From positions 930,001 to 994,000 of the forward strand of contig NZ_CP023067.1 in the NCBI RefSeq assembly GCF_002288525.1: a DNA stretch of 64,000 bases. Direction: 5' to 3'. The position numbers were made by a program, and so were the translations under genes. The DNA is from Sinorhizobium sojae CCBAU 05684. Its GTDB lineage: Bacteria > Pseudomonadota > Alphaproteobacteria > Rhizobiales > Rhizobiaceae. Positions 40,747 to 48,308 of the stretch are shown here, piece by piece; the first letter of the stretch is position 1; each line of letters opens with the position of its first letter. The notes beneath the pieces are model-generated. The model was not told where the DNA came from. It saw nothing but the letters and a program-made list of their open reading frames with translations, and made no database searches.

Positions 40747-41246
40747 CGGTGTTCTTCGTCCGCACGGCAAGCGAGCGCGACCTCGTTCAGGTCCGCGCCC
40801 TGCTTGCTGAGACCTGGCACGCCACCTACGACAGCTTCTATGGCGTCGACAAGGTCAACGAGCTGACCGCCAGATGGCATTCCATCGACGCCTTGAAGGC
40901 GCGCTTGCAGCGTAAGAATGCGGAATTCGTCGTTGCGGACAATGGCCGCGAAATCGCCGGCATGGGCTTTGCGGCCATGTCCGACAGGCTCGAGAAGACC
41001 ACTATCCTCCACCAGCTCTACGTTCTGCCGAAATACCAGCGACAGGGTATCGGCCGCGATCTGTTCGCCGAACTGGAAACCTGCTTCCCCGATGCCGAGC
41101 GCATGCGGGTCGAAGTCGAGCCGCAGAACCTGCACGCGCTGGCCTTCTATCGGGCGCATGGATTCACAGACGTTGCAAGCACCGCCAGCTGCGGCGACGA
41201 GCACTCCGGCATTCCGGCGCTGATCCTGGAGAAGCGCTTGGTTTGA
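40743..41246 (+). CDS. GNAT family N-acetyltransferase
   Basis: 167 residues. Acetyl-CoA-binding motif [21 protein letters not shown] (~94-114) and motif [14 protein letters not shown] (~136-148). The N-terminal [24 protein letters not shown] (~23-46) resembles YhbS/RimI-like acetyltransferases with unknown substrates. GTG at 40743 overlaps the gatB stop (GTGA); a second GTG lies two codons further and either may be used. Clearly coupled to gatB. Confidence 0.82.
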
Positions 41247-41347
41247 CCCGACGGTGCCGGGCGCGGTTCGTTCGGGAACGGTCTCTATCCTGTCGCACAC
41301 TGATGCCTGATCTGCCATAAAGCTGCGGCGGCGCAAGGAGTGTTGCG

Positions 41348-41530
41348 ATGACGGCCGATGTCGAAATCTGCAAAACAATCGTGGGGACCTGCCTGCGAGC
41401 GCGGCCATTTCGGCTCGAAGATGCAGGTGAAATGACCACGCACCCTCTGGAATCACTGGACAAGGCGGGAGTGGCGCGGCATAAGCGGGAGCGAGATTTT
41501 GATGTCCGGCCGTCTCCCAGCGGCCGGTAA
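41348..41530 (+). CDS. Possible small hypothetical protein
   Basis: 60 codons with an acceptable Shine-Dalgarno (AAGGAG 7 bases before the ATG), in the 296-base gap between the GNAT gene and the NDUFA12 gene. Third-position GC is lower and less regular than in neighbouring genes and I recognise no family. Could be a spurious frame. The same stretch contains no other obvious element. Confidence 0.25.
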   Translation: MTADVEICKTIVGTCLRARPFRLEDAGEMTTHPLESLDKAGVARHKRERDFDVRPSPSGR

Positions 41531-41542
41531 GGGACGATATCC

Positions 41543-41938
41543 ATGAAGCTCCTGCTGCAGATTTTCACCTGGTGGAATGGACAAACGATCGGTACGCGTT
41601 TTCACACCTGGCGCCATGGACAGCGCGTCGGGGAAGACGAGTTCGGCAATGTCTATTACCAAGGCGGCAAGGATTCAGAGGGCCGGACGCGCCGTTGGGT
41701 GATCTATAACGGCCCTGCCGAGGCCTCTGCGATCCCGCCGGGCTGGCATGGCTGGATGCATCATCGAACCGATATTTCTCCTGCTGATGAACGCTACGTA
41801 GAGCGCGACTGGCAGAAGCCGCATCGTCCGAATCTGACCGGCACGCCCCTGGCCTACCGGCCGAAGGGCTCTCTCGCACGCGCCGGCGAGCGCCCGCGGG
41901 TCACCGGCGACTACGACGCCTGGACGCCGCGCTCTTAA
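41543..41938 (+). CDS. NADH:ubiquinone oxidoreductase NDUFA12-family accessory subunit
   Basis: 131-residue homologue of the mitochondrial complex I B17.2 subunit. Diagnostic segments: FTWWNGQTIGTRFHTWRHGQ (8-27), VGEDEFGNVYYQ, RRWVIYNGPAEASAIPPGWHGWMHHRTD (~50-77) and HRPNLTGTPLAYRPKGS near the end. Alphaproteobacteria are among the few bacteria with this accessory subunit. It is encoded away from the nuo operon, the end of which is at the left edge of the window; here it precedes DUF2155 and the accBC region. Confidence 0.9.
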   Translation: MKLLLQIFTWWNGQTIGTRFHTWRHGQRVGEDEFGNVYYQGGKDSEGRTRRWVIYNGPAEASAIPPGWHGWMHHRTDISPADERYVERDWQKPHRPNLTGTPLAYRPKGSLARAGERPRVTGDYDAWTPRS

Positions 41939-42066
41939 ACGGGCAGGCAGGGGCAGGATCATCGCCCAAACCATTCTCAACTCACGAGAACTGAACACGG
42001 CGCAGCCACAATTCGGGTCTAGCGCTTCGTCTGAGGATAACAGCGAGCACACGGGGATTGGCGGAA

Positions 42067-42519
42067 ATGGCAGGGTTCTGTCTGCGGAGTTTGATCGGTC
42101 GGATCGCCCGGCCCGCCAGCCTTGGATTGCTTCTCGCTCTTCCGCTGATTTCCTCGACGGGACCGGCGGGGGCCACGCGCCTTGCCAATGCCGTTGCCGT
42201 CTTTTCCGGCATCGACAAGATCACTGGCCGCATCACCACCTTCGATGTCTATATCGGCGAGACGGTGCAGTTCGGCGCGCTTCAGGTGACACCGCGTGTC
42301 TGCTATAGCCGCGACGAAACCGAAGCTCCGAAGACGACCACCTTCGTCGAAGTCGACGAAATCACCCTCGACCGCAAGATCCGGCGTATCTTTACCGGCT
42401 GGATGTACGCCGACAGCCCCGGTCTCAATGCCGTCGAGCATGCCGTCTATGACGTCTGGCTGCAGTCCTGCAAGGAGACGTCCGAGGTGCCGCCACCGGA
42501 CGCTGCGGCCAAGCAATAA
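42067..42519 (+). CDS. DUF2155 domain-containing exported protein
   Basis: 150 residues with a signal peptide (hydrophobic core LGLLLALPLIS, predicted cleavage after about residue 36, AGA/TRL). The mature part contains NAVAVFSGIDKITGRITTFDV, IGETVQFGALQVTPRVCYSRD and RIFTGWMYADSPGLNAVEHAVYDVWLQSC, which define DUF2155 (a periplasmic protein of unknown function with conserved cysteines). The ATG at 42067 was chosen over a TTG at 42058. Frequently next to NDUFA12 and aat in alphaproteobacteria, as here. Confidence 0.85.
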   Translation: MAGFCLRSLIGRIARPASLGLLLALPLISSTGPAGATRLANAVAVFSGIDKITGRITTFDVYIGETVQFGALQVTPRVCYSRDETEAPKTTTFVEVDEITLDRKIRRIFTGWMYADSPGLNAVEHAVYDVWLQSCKETSEVPPPDAAAKQ

Positions 42520-42534
42520 TTTTTAAGTGTGGTG

Positions 42535-42700
42535 AATGCCCCCATCCGGCCTGCCGGCCACCTTCTCTCCGTCTGCGGGGCGAAGGTGACTCGCTGCAGG
42601 CTTCGGTGTCCCCGGCAGGCAGCGTGCGCGGAAAGGTGTTGGGCGCCACGAGTTCCTTCTCCCCGCGTGCGGGAGAGGGTCGCGGGAGCGGGATGAGAGG
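42535..42700. repeat. RIME-like rhizobial intergenic repeat
   Basis: Two GC-rich palindromic blocks: CCCCATCCGGCCTGCCGGCCACCTTCTC (left; the palindromic core is GGCCTGCCGGCC) and CTTCTCCCCGCG...CGCGGGAGCGGGATGAG (right). This resembles RIME1 (Rhizobium-specific intergenic mosaic element), and it fills most of the gap between DUF2155 and aat. The match is from memory of the consensus. Confidence 0.55.
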
Positions 42701-42740
42701 CCTCGTGCGGCGAAAAGCGCAGCTTCTTCCTTGTCCCGTC

Positions 42741-43355
42741 TCAAAACTCAAGATTCGGCGAGGCGATCGCCCTGGCGAGCAGGAGATCGTACTCCGCCTT
42801 CGGCACGTCGATAGCGCCGAAGGACTTCAGGTGCTCGGTCGTGAATTGCGTGTCGAGAAGCTCAAAGCCCCTGGCGCGGAGTCGTTCCACCAGATGGACG
42901 AGGCAGATCTTGGAGGCGTCCTTGCGCACGGAGAACATGCTCTCGCCGAAGAAGGCGGCGCCGAGGGACACGCCGTAGAGACCGCCGACAAGCGATTCGC
43001 CTTGCCAGGCTTCCACGCTATGGGCATGGCCCATGCGGTGGAGCGCCGCGTAGAGGGAGCGGATGCTGGTATTGATCCAGGTCGTCGGCCTGCCCGGCGC
43101 CGGCCGCGCGCACCCCGCAACAACCGCGTCGAAGGCCGTGTCGTAGCGGATCTCGAAAGGACGCTTGCGGATGGCCTTTGCGAGGCTGCGGGAAACGTGA
43201 AAGCTGTCCAGCGGTATGACGCCGCGGATTTCCGGTTCGACCCAGAAAAGCTCCGGATCGTCCGCTGAATCGGCCATAGGGAAGAGGCCGATGGAATAGG
43301 CGCGCAACAACATGTCCGGGGTTATTTCCGGTTCTCTGCTGCGCGACCCCTTCAA
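42741..43355 (-). CDS. aat: Leucyl/phenylalanyl-tRNA--protein transferase
   Basis: 204-residue N-end rule enzyme that adds Leu or Phe to proteins with N-terminal Arg or Lys, marking them for ClpAP. Family signatures: [35 protein letters not shown] (start), [41 protein letters not shown] (~90-130), and [26 protein letters not shown] (~135-160). It follows accC by 9 bases in the same direction, the usual position in rhizobia. Confidence 0.95.
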   Translation of the reverse strand: MKGSRSREPEITPDMLLRAYSIGLFPMADSADDPELFWVEPEIRGVIPLDSFHVSRSLAKAIRKRPFEIRYDTAFDAVVAGCARPAPGRPTTWINTSIRSLYAALHRMGHAHSVEAWQGESLVGGLYGVSLGAAFFGESMFSVRKDASKICLVHLVERLRARGFELLDTQFTTEHLKSFGAIDVPKAEYDLLLARAIASPNLEF

Positions 43356-43364
43356 TGTCGTGTC

Positions 43365-44708
43365 CTACGCCGATGTAGTGGCCAGATGATGCTCGAGCCA
43401 GTGGATGTCATAGTCGCCGTTAGCGATATCCTGATTGTTGATCAGATCCTGGAACAGCGGCAAGGTCGTTTTGATACCATCGATGACAAATTCGTCGAGC
43501 ACGCGGCGCAGCCTCATCATGCATTCGACGCGTGTCCGCCCGTGCACGATCAGCTTGCCGATCAGGCTGTCGTAGTAAGGCGGAATGCGGTAGCCCTGGT
43601 AGGCGCCGCTATCGACGCGCACGCCGAGGCCGCCGGGTGCGTGGAAATGTGTGATCGTGCCGGGGGAGGGGACGAAAGTACGCGGATCCTCGGCATTGAT
43701 GCGGCATTCGATGGCGTGGCCGGAGAAGACGATGTCCTCCTGCTTCGCCGAGAGACCGGCGCCCGATGCGACGCGGATCTGCTCGTGCACGAGGTCGATA
43801 CCGGTGATTGCCTCGGTGATCGGGTGCTCCACCTGCAGGCGCGTGTTCATTTCAATGAAGTAGAACTCGCCGTTCTCGTAGAGGAATTCGATCGTGCCGG
43901 CGCCGCGATACTTCATCTTCTTCATCGCATCGGCGCAGATCTGGCCGATCTGCATGCGCTGCTCGACGTTGAGGGCAGGCGAATTTGCTTCTTCCCAGAC
44001 CTTCTGGTGGCGGCGCTGCAGCGAGCAGTCGCGTTCACCGAGATGGATGGCGTTGCCTTCCCCGTCTCCGACAATCTGCACCTCGATGTGGCGCGGCTTT
44101 GTCAGGAACTTCTCCATATAGACCGCATCATTGCCGAAGGCTGCCGCCGCTTCGGAGCGTGCCGTCGCCACCGCGTTGTCGAGCTCCTCCTCGGTTCTGG
44201 CAACCTTCATGCCGCGGCCGCCGCCGCCCGCCGTGGCCTTGATCAGGACCGGGAAGCCGATCTTGCGGGCGACCTTGAGCGCGTTTTCGGGCTTCACCTC
44301 TCCGTGGGAGCCCGGAACCACCGGAATGCCGAGCTCTTCAGCCGTCTTCTTGGCGGTGATCTTGTCGCCCATCAGCCGGATGTGCTCGGCCGTCGGGCCG
44401 ATGAAGGTGATGCCATGCGCCTCGAGGATATCGGCGAACTTGGCGTTTTCCGAAAGAAAGCCGTAACCCGGATGCACCGCGTCAGCGCCGGTGATCTCGC
44501 AGGCAGCGACGATCTGATGGATGTTCAGATAGCTTTCGCGAGACTGAGGCGGTCCGATGCACACGCTCTCGTCCGCCAGCCGGACATGCATGGCGTCGCT
44601 GTCTGCGGTCGAATGTACTGCGACGGTGGCGATGCCGAGCTCCTTACAGGCGCGCAGCACCCGAAGAGCGATTTCGCCGCGATTGGCAATGAGGATTTTC
44701 GAGATCAT
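43365..44708 (-). CDS. accC: Acetyl-CoA carboxylase biotin carboxylase subunit
   Basis: 447-residue ATP-grasp enzyme that carboxylates the biotin on AccB. N-terminal [21 protein letters not shown], the phosphate-binding glycine loop [15 protein letters not shown] (~158-172), the metal/catalytic core [25 protein letters not shown] (~283-307) and C-terminal domain are all present. Adjacent to accB (11-base gap), so both subunits are made together; the carboxyltransferase genes are not in the window. BirA for this pathway is encoded at 1216-1983. Confidence 0.97.
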   Translation of the reverse strand: MISKILIANRGEIALRVLRACKELGIATVAVHSTADSDAMHVRLADESVCIGPPQSRESYLNIHQIVAACEITGADAVHPGYGFLSENAKFADILEAHGITFIGPTAEHIRLMGDKITAKKTAEELGIPVVPGSHGEVKPENALKVARKIGFPVLIKATAGGGGRGMKVARTEEELDNAVATARSEAAAAFGNDAVYMEKFLTKPRHIEVQIVGDGEGNAIHLGERDCSLQRRHQKVWEEANSPALNVEQRMQIGQICADAMKKMKYRGAGTIEFLYENGEFYFIEMNTRLQVEHPITEAITGIDLVHEQIRVASGAGLSAKQEDIVFSGHAIECRINAEDPRTFVPSPGTITHFHAPGGLGVRVDSGAYQGYRIPPYYDSLIGKLIVHGRTRVECMMRLRRVLDEFVIDGIKTTLPLFQDLINNQDIANGDYDIHWLEHHLATTSA

Positions 44709-44719
44709 CGCAACCGGCC

Positions 44720-45202
44720 TTATTCGATCACGATCAAGGGTTCGCCATACTCGACCGGGGCCGTGTCCTGCACGAGAATTTCGGTCACCTTGCCGGCGCG
44801 GGGGGCCGGTATCTGGTTCATCGTCTTCATTGCTTCGATGATCAGAATGGTCTGGCCTTCCTTGACCGTGGCGCCGACCTCGATGAAAGGACGGGCGCCC
44901 GGTGCCGGGGCGAGATAGGCGGTGCCGACCATTGGAGCGGTCACGGCGTTCTTGGCGTTGTGGCCGCCTTCCGCAGCTGCCGGAGCGCCCGGGGCTGCAG
45001 GTGCGGGTGCGGCCGCTGCCATCGGCGGTACGTGATAGGTGGGCATCGTCGGCATGGACATCGCGACGGGCGTGCCGTTCCGCGAGACGCGGATACGCAG
45101 GTCGTCCTGTTCCACTTCGATCTCGGTCAGGTCGGTATCCTTGAGGATATTGGCGAGATCGCGGATCAGCGCCTGATCGATACCGGGTTTCTTGTCAGCC
45201 AT
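44720..45202 (-). CDS. accB: Biotin carboxyl carrier protein of acetyl-CoA carboxylase
   Basis: 160 residues. N-terminal segment (1-50) needed for AccC binding, an Ala/Pro-rich linker (~52-85) and the biotinyl domain with the biotin-attachment lysine K126 in [11 protein letters not shown]. The motif reads EAMKTMN where the common form is EAMKMMN; this variant is frequent in rhizobia. Second in the dsbA-aroQ-accB-accC-aat direction, 23 bases after aroQ. Confidence 0.95.
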   Translation of the reverse strand: MADKKPGIDQALIRDLANILKDTDLTEIEVEQDDLRIRVSRNGTPVAMSMPTMPTYHVPPMAAAAPAPAAPGAPAAAEGGHNAKNAVTAPMVGTAYLAPAPGARPFIEVGATVKEGQTILIIEAMKTMNQIPAPRAGKVTEILVQDTAPVEYGEPLIVIE

Positions 45203-45225
45203 GGGATATGAGCCTCGTGTTCTTC

Positions 45226-45672
45226 TTATTTCGACTTGTCTGTCAGGTTCTTTAGCGCATGCAGCGCAAGAATGTAACTCTGCGCGCCGAAGCCGCAGAT
45301 CACGCCCTTGGCGGCCGGCGCGATCATCGACCTGTGGCGGAATTCCTCGCGCGCATGGATATTGGAAAGATGCAGTTCCACCACGGGAACGGCAATTGCG
45401 CGGATGGCATCATGCATGGCGATCGACGTGTGACCGTAGGCTCCTGGATTGATGGCAACTCCCGCGGCCTTTTCGCCGGCCTCATGCAGCCAGTCGACCA
45501 GGAAGCCTTCGTGGTTCGACTGGCGGAAGTCGACCTCGAACCCGAGAGCTCGCCCCGCCGCCTTGCACATGGCCTCGATGTCCGCCAGCGTCTGGCCACC
45601 GTAAATACCCGGCTCGCGCTTGCCGAGGGCATTCAGATTTGGACCGTTCAGCACGAAAATAGTCGAGGACAT
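45226..45672 (-). CDS. aroQ: 3-dehydroquinate dehydratase, type II
   Basis: 148-residue dodecameric enzyme of the shikimate pathway. The N-terminal FVLNGPNLNALGKREPGIYG contains catalytic Y24 and R19. The later NPGAYGHTSIAMHDAI (~76-91) and HLSNIHAREEFRHRS (~102-116) carry the conserved Asn, His and Arg. Upstream of accB, an order that is widespread in alpha- and gammaproteobacteria. Alternative starts within two codons are possible, but ATG 45672 gives the normal length. Confidence 0.95.
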   Translation of the reverse strand: MSSTIFVLNGPNLNALGKREPGIYGGQTLADIEAMCKAAGRALGFEVDFRQSNHEGFLVDWLHEAGEKAAGVAINPGAYGHTSIAMHDAIRAIAVPVVELHLSNIHAREEFRHRSMIAPAAKGVICGFGAQSYILALHALKNLTDKSK

Positions 45673-45813
45673 AAGGAATTCCGGTCGGATGATGGAGGTT
45701 TACCTATAGACCGACGGTTCCGCGAGGGAAAGCCCCTTGGGAACCGCGCGGATTTGTCCACAAGTCCTGGCGCTTCTTGAAGGTGCGGCTTGGTGATGGG
45801 AAGGGGGCGCTCG

Positions 45814-46584
45814 TCAGCAGATCGTCTTGCCGCACTGGCGCATATTGGCAACCCTTTTCGTCAGCTCGCCGGAACCGACCGCCCCGAAGACAGCTTCGCT
45901 GCCGATCACATAGGAGGGCGTGCCGGTGATGCCAAGATCGTTGGCGAGCATATAGGCCTCGCGCACGGCAGCGTCGTGCGAGTCGTCTTCCATCTTCTCG
46001 CGCAACTTCTCTTCCGTGACGCCGAGCCTGGCGGCGACCGCAATCGCCGTATCCTCCGTCGCCCGTTCCTCGGCGCTCAAAAGCTCGCGGTGGAAATCGC
46101 CGTATTTTTCCGGAGCGATGGCGCGGAATGCGGCGCTCACCCTGTGCGCGGCAAGGGAGTCGGGCCCAAGGATCGGAAGCTCCTTCAGCACGAAACGGAC
46201 ATTCTTGTCCTTGGCAAGGATCTGATCCATGTCCGAGAGCGCGCGTTTGCAGTAGCCGCAATTGTAGTCGAAGAATTCGACGATCGTGACGTCGCCCTCG
46301 GGATTGCCGAGAGCAATGTCATGGGCGGAATTGAAGATGGCCGACCGGTTGTTGGCGATCGCCGCTGTCGCTGCCTCCTGCTGCTGCGCGCGCTGCTTGG
46401 CGGTGAGCGCCTCCTGGACCTCCAGCATGATTTCCGGGTTGGCGAGCAGGTATTCCTTGATGAAAGCGCCGATCTCTTCCTTTTGTTTCGCATCCAGAGC
46501 GGCTGCGGATTGGGGCAGGGCAATGCCGGCTGCAAGCGCGATCAGCGTTCCGGCGGCAATCATCTTCTTGTTGAGTATCATCAT
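45814..46584 (-). CDS. DsbA family thiol:disulfide interchange protein
   Basis: 256-residue periplasmic thioredoxin-fold protein. A signal peptide covers residues ~1-29, followed by a helical N-terminal segment that is characteristic of the ScsC/DsbA-like (COG1651) subgroup. The active site is CGYC at 109-112 (FFDYNCGYCKRAL), and the cis-Pro lies in GITGTPSYVIG (~222). Whether it oxidises, isomerises or reduces is not predictable from sequence alone. Transcribed toward aroQ with a 141-base gap that may contain a separate promoter. Confidence 0.88.
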   Translation of the reverse strand: MMILNKKMIAAGTLIALAAGIALPQSAAALDAKQKEEIGAFIKEYLLANPEIMLEVQEALTAKQRAQQQEAATAAIANNRSAIFNSAHDIALGNPEGDVTIVEFFDYNCGYCKRALSDMDQILAKDKNVRFVLKELPILGPDSLAAHRVSAAFRAIAPEKYGDFHRELLSAEERATEDTAIAVAARLGVTEEKLREKMEDDSHDAAVREAYMLANDLGITGTPSYVIGSEAVFGAVGSGELTKRVANMRQCGKTIC

Positions 46585-46819
46585 TTCCTCGTTGTCTTCC
46601 GTGCCCTGTTGTCGCCGAATTCACCGCTGCGTCAATGCCTGTCGAAAGACAACGACAAATCCCGGCCGCTGCCGGCTTTGCGAGCATAGGGGGTGCTGCG
46701 GTGAAACGAAACGGCAAAATCGGCCGAATTGCGGCACTCGCACACTTGTGAAGGCGAAAACGATCAGGCAAAGGGGCGGGCATCAGCAATACCCTGATGA
46801 GGATCTGCCATTGGCACAG

Positions 46820-47968
46820 ATGTCGAAACGCAGCGCCGTCGATCCGTTCCACGCCATGGATGTCCTGGCGGAGGCCACGCGCCGGCGTGATGCCGGCCAC
46901 CCTGTCATCTCCATGGCGGTCGGTCAGCCGGCGCATCCGGCTCCCAAGGCGGCGCTCGAGGCGGCGCGGCGGGCATTGGAACATGGCCGACTCGGCTACA
47001 CGGATGCGCTTGGCACGCTGTCCTTGAAGAAAGCGATTGCCGCTCACTACCAGAGCCGCCACCGGATCGCGGTAGACCCGCAGCGCATCGCTGTCACGAC
47101 CGGCTCGTCGGCAGGGTTCAACCTTGCCTTCCTGGCGCTCTTCGATCCGGGCGATTGCGTTGCCATCGCCCGTCCCGGATACCCCGCCTATCGCAATATC
47201 ATGGCGACCCTTGGCCTGACGGTCGTCGAGGTCGAGGCGACTGCCGAGACCGGATTCACGCTCACGCCCGAAAGCCTGGAGCGTGCGGCGGCAAAAGCAG
47301 GCAAGCCACTCAAAGGCGTACTCCTTGCAAGCCCCGCAAACCCGACCGGCACGGTGACTGGCAAGGCGCGGCTGAAGGTGCTGGCGGACTATTGCCGCGC
47401 ACGGTCGATCGCCTTCATTTCCGACGAGATCTATCACGGGCTGACCTTCGCCGGTGAGGAGGCGACCGCGCTCGAGGTCGCCGACGATGCGGTCGTGATC
47501 AATTCCTTCTCCAAATACTATTGCATGACCGGCTGGCGCATCGGCTGGATGGTGCTGCCGGAGGCCCAGGTGCGCGCCTTCGAGCGCATCGCCCAGAGCC
47601 TCTACATCTCACCGCCGGAACTCTCACAGATCGCGGCTGAGGCGGCGCTCGGCGCGCAGAAGGAACTGGATGGTTACAAGCGCGCCTATGCCGCCAACCG
47701 CGATCTGCTCCTGAGGCGCCTGCCCGAGGTCGGCCTCTCCATCGCCTCGCCGATGGACGGTGCCTTCTACGCCTATGTGGACGTCAGCCGCTTCACAAAT
47801 GACAGCATGGCTTTTGCCCGGCGCATGCTGAGCGAAATCAACGTCGCCGCCACGCCTGGCTTCGACTTCGACCCCGTGGAGGGACACCGCACCATGCGCT
47901 TCTCCTACGCCGGCGCGGCGGCGGAGATGGCTGAAGCGATGGACCGCATCGCGCGCTGGCTGGGGTAG
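46820..47968 (+). CDS. PLP-dependent aminotransferase, class I/II
   Basis: 382-residue fold type I enzyme. The N-terminal ISMAVGQPAHPAPKAALEAAR (~29-49), GRLGYTDALGTLSLKKAIAAHY, SPANPTGTVT (~174-183) and the PLP-lysine motif NSFSKYYCMTGWRIGWMVLP (~230-250; Schiff-base lysine in FSK) are present. The C-terminal MRFSYAG has the substrate carboxylate-binding Arg. Substrate specificity is not predictable; an aspartate/alanine-type enzyme is likely. The frame is open back to 46286 but the conserved region begins only at ATG 46820 (MSKRSAVDPFH); a TTG at 46811 is an alternative start. Divergent from dsbA. Confidence 0.85.
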   Translation: MSKRSAVDPFHAMDVLAEATRRRDAGHPVISMAVGQPAHPAPKAALEAARRALEHGRLGYTDALGTLSLKKAIAAHYQSRHRIAVDPQRIAVTTGSSAGFNLAFLALFDPGDCVAIARPGYPAYRNIMATLGLTVVEVEATAETGFTLTPESLERAAAKAGKPLKGVLLASPANPTGTVTGKARLKVLADYCRARSIAFISDEIYHGLTFAGEEATALEVADDAVVINSFSKYYCMTGWRIGWMVLPEAQVRAFERIAQSLYISPPELSQIAAEAALGAQKELDGYKRAYAANRDLLLRRLPEVGLSIASPMDGAFYAYVDVSRFTNDSMAFARRMLSEINVAATPGFDFDPVEGHRTMRFSYAGAAAEMAEAMDRIARWLG

Positions 47969-47995
47969 TGCCACTGTTGTCGGTTCTTTGACTCT

Positions 47996-48043
47996 GCGCA
48001 TCGAGCTTTCCGAAAATCGGTTCCGATTTTCGGGCCGATGCGC
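47996..48043. repeat. Dispersed palindromic repeat with 22-bp perfect core
   Basis: Outer arms GCGCATCG / CGATGCGC enclose a perfect inverted repeat CGAAAATCGG-TT-CCGATTTTCG (48011-48032). Preceded by TTTGACTCT. A degenerate related copy with the same GCGCATCGAG entry occurs at about 57816-57866. I recognise this form as scattered in Sinorhizobium intergenic DNA. Confidence 0.6.
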
Positions 48044-48254
48044 CAGCCGATCTCAACCCTTGTGGCGGAGATGCCCGGCAGGGCAGAGGGGGTATTTCGC
48101 TGGCGTTGCGGACGCGGGCCGACGAAGCCTTGCCACGCTTCATCGCGCTCAGACATGTCTCCCGATGTACACAGCGAGACCAGTCTCAATGCCCGTCGCA
48201 TGAACAGGTTTAACCGCGACACGATCGTCACGCCAAAGGCGACGATGGCGGATC

Positions 48255-48285
48255 AAAAAAGCCCGGCGCATCTGCGCCGGGCTTC
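48255..48285 (-). terminator. Rho-independent terminator of rne
   Basis: Perfect 10-bp stem GCCCGGCGCA / TGCGCCGGGC (48261-48270 and 48273-48282) with a 2-base spacer. On the minus strand it is followed by six T residues (48255-48260), 27 bases after the rne stop codon. The other side also carries a T-rich stretch, so weak bidirectional activity is possible. Confidence 0.9.
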
Positions 48286-48308
48286 TGTTTTAGGAGTTCG
48301 AATTTCTA

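Larger units (their letters stand above)
47969..48308. other. Intergenic region between aminotransferase and rne
   Basis: 340 bases. A palindromic repeat lies at 47996-48043 and the rne terminator hairpin at 48255-48282. The remainder (48050-48250) shows no supportable coding potential and nothing else I recognise. Confidence 0.5.
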
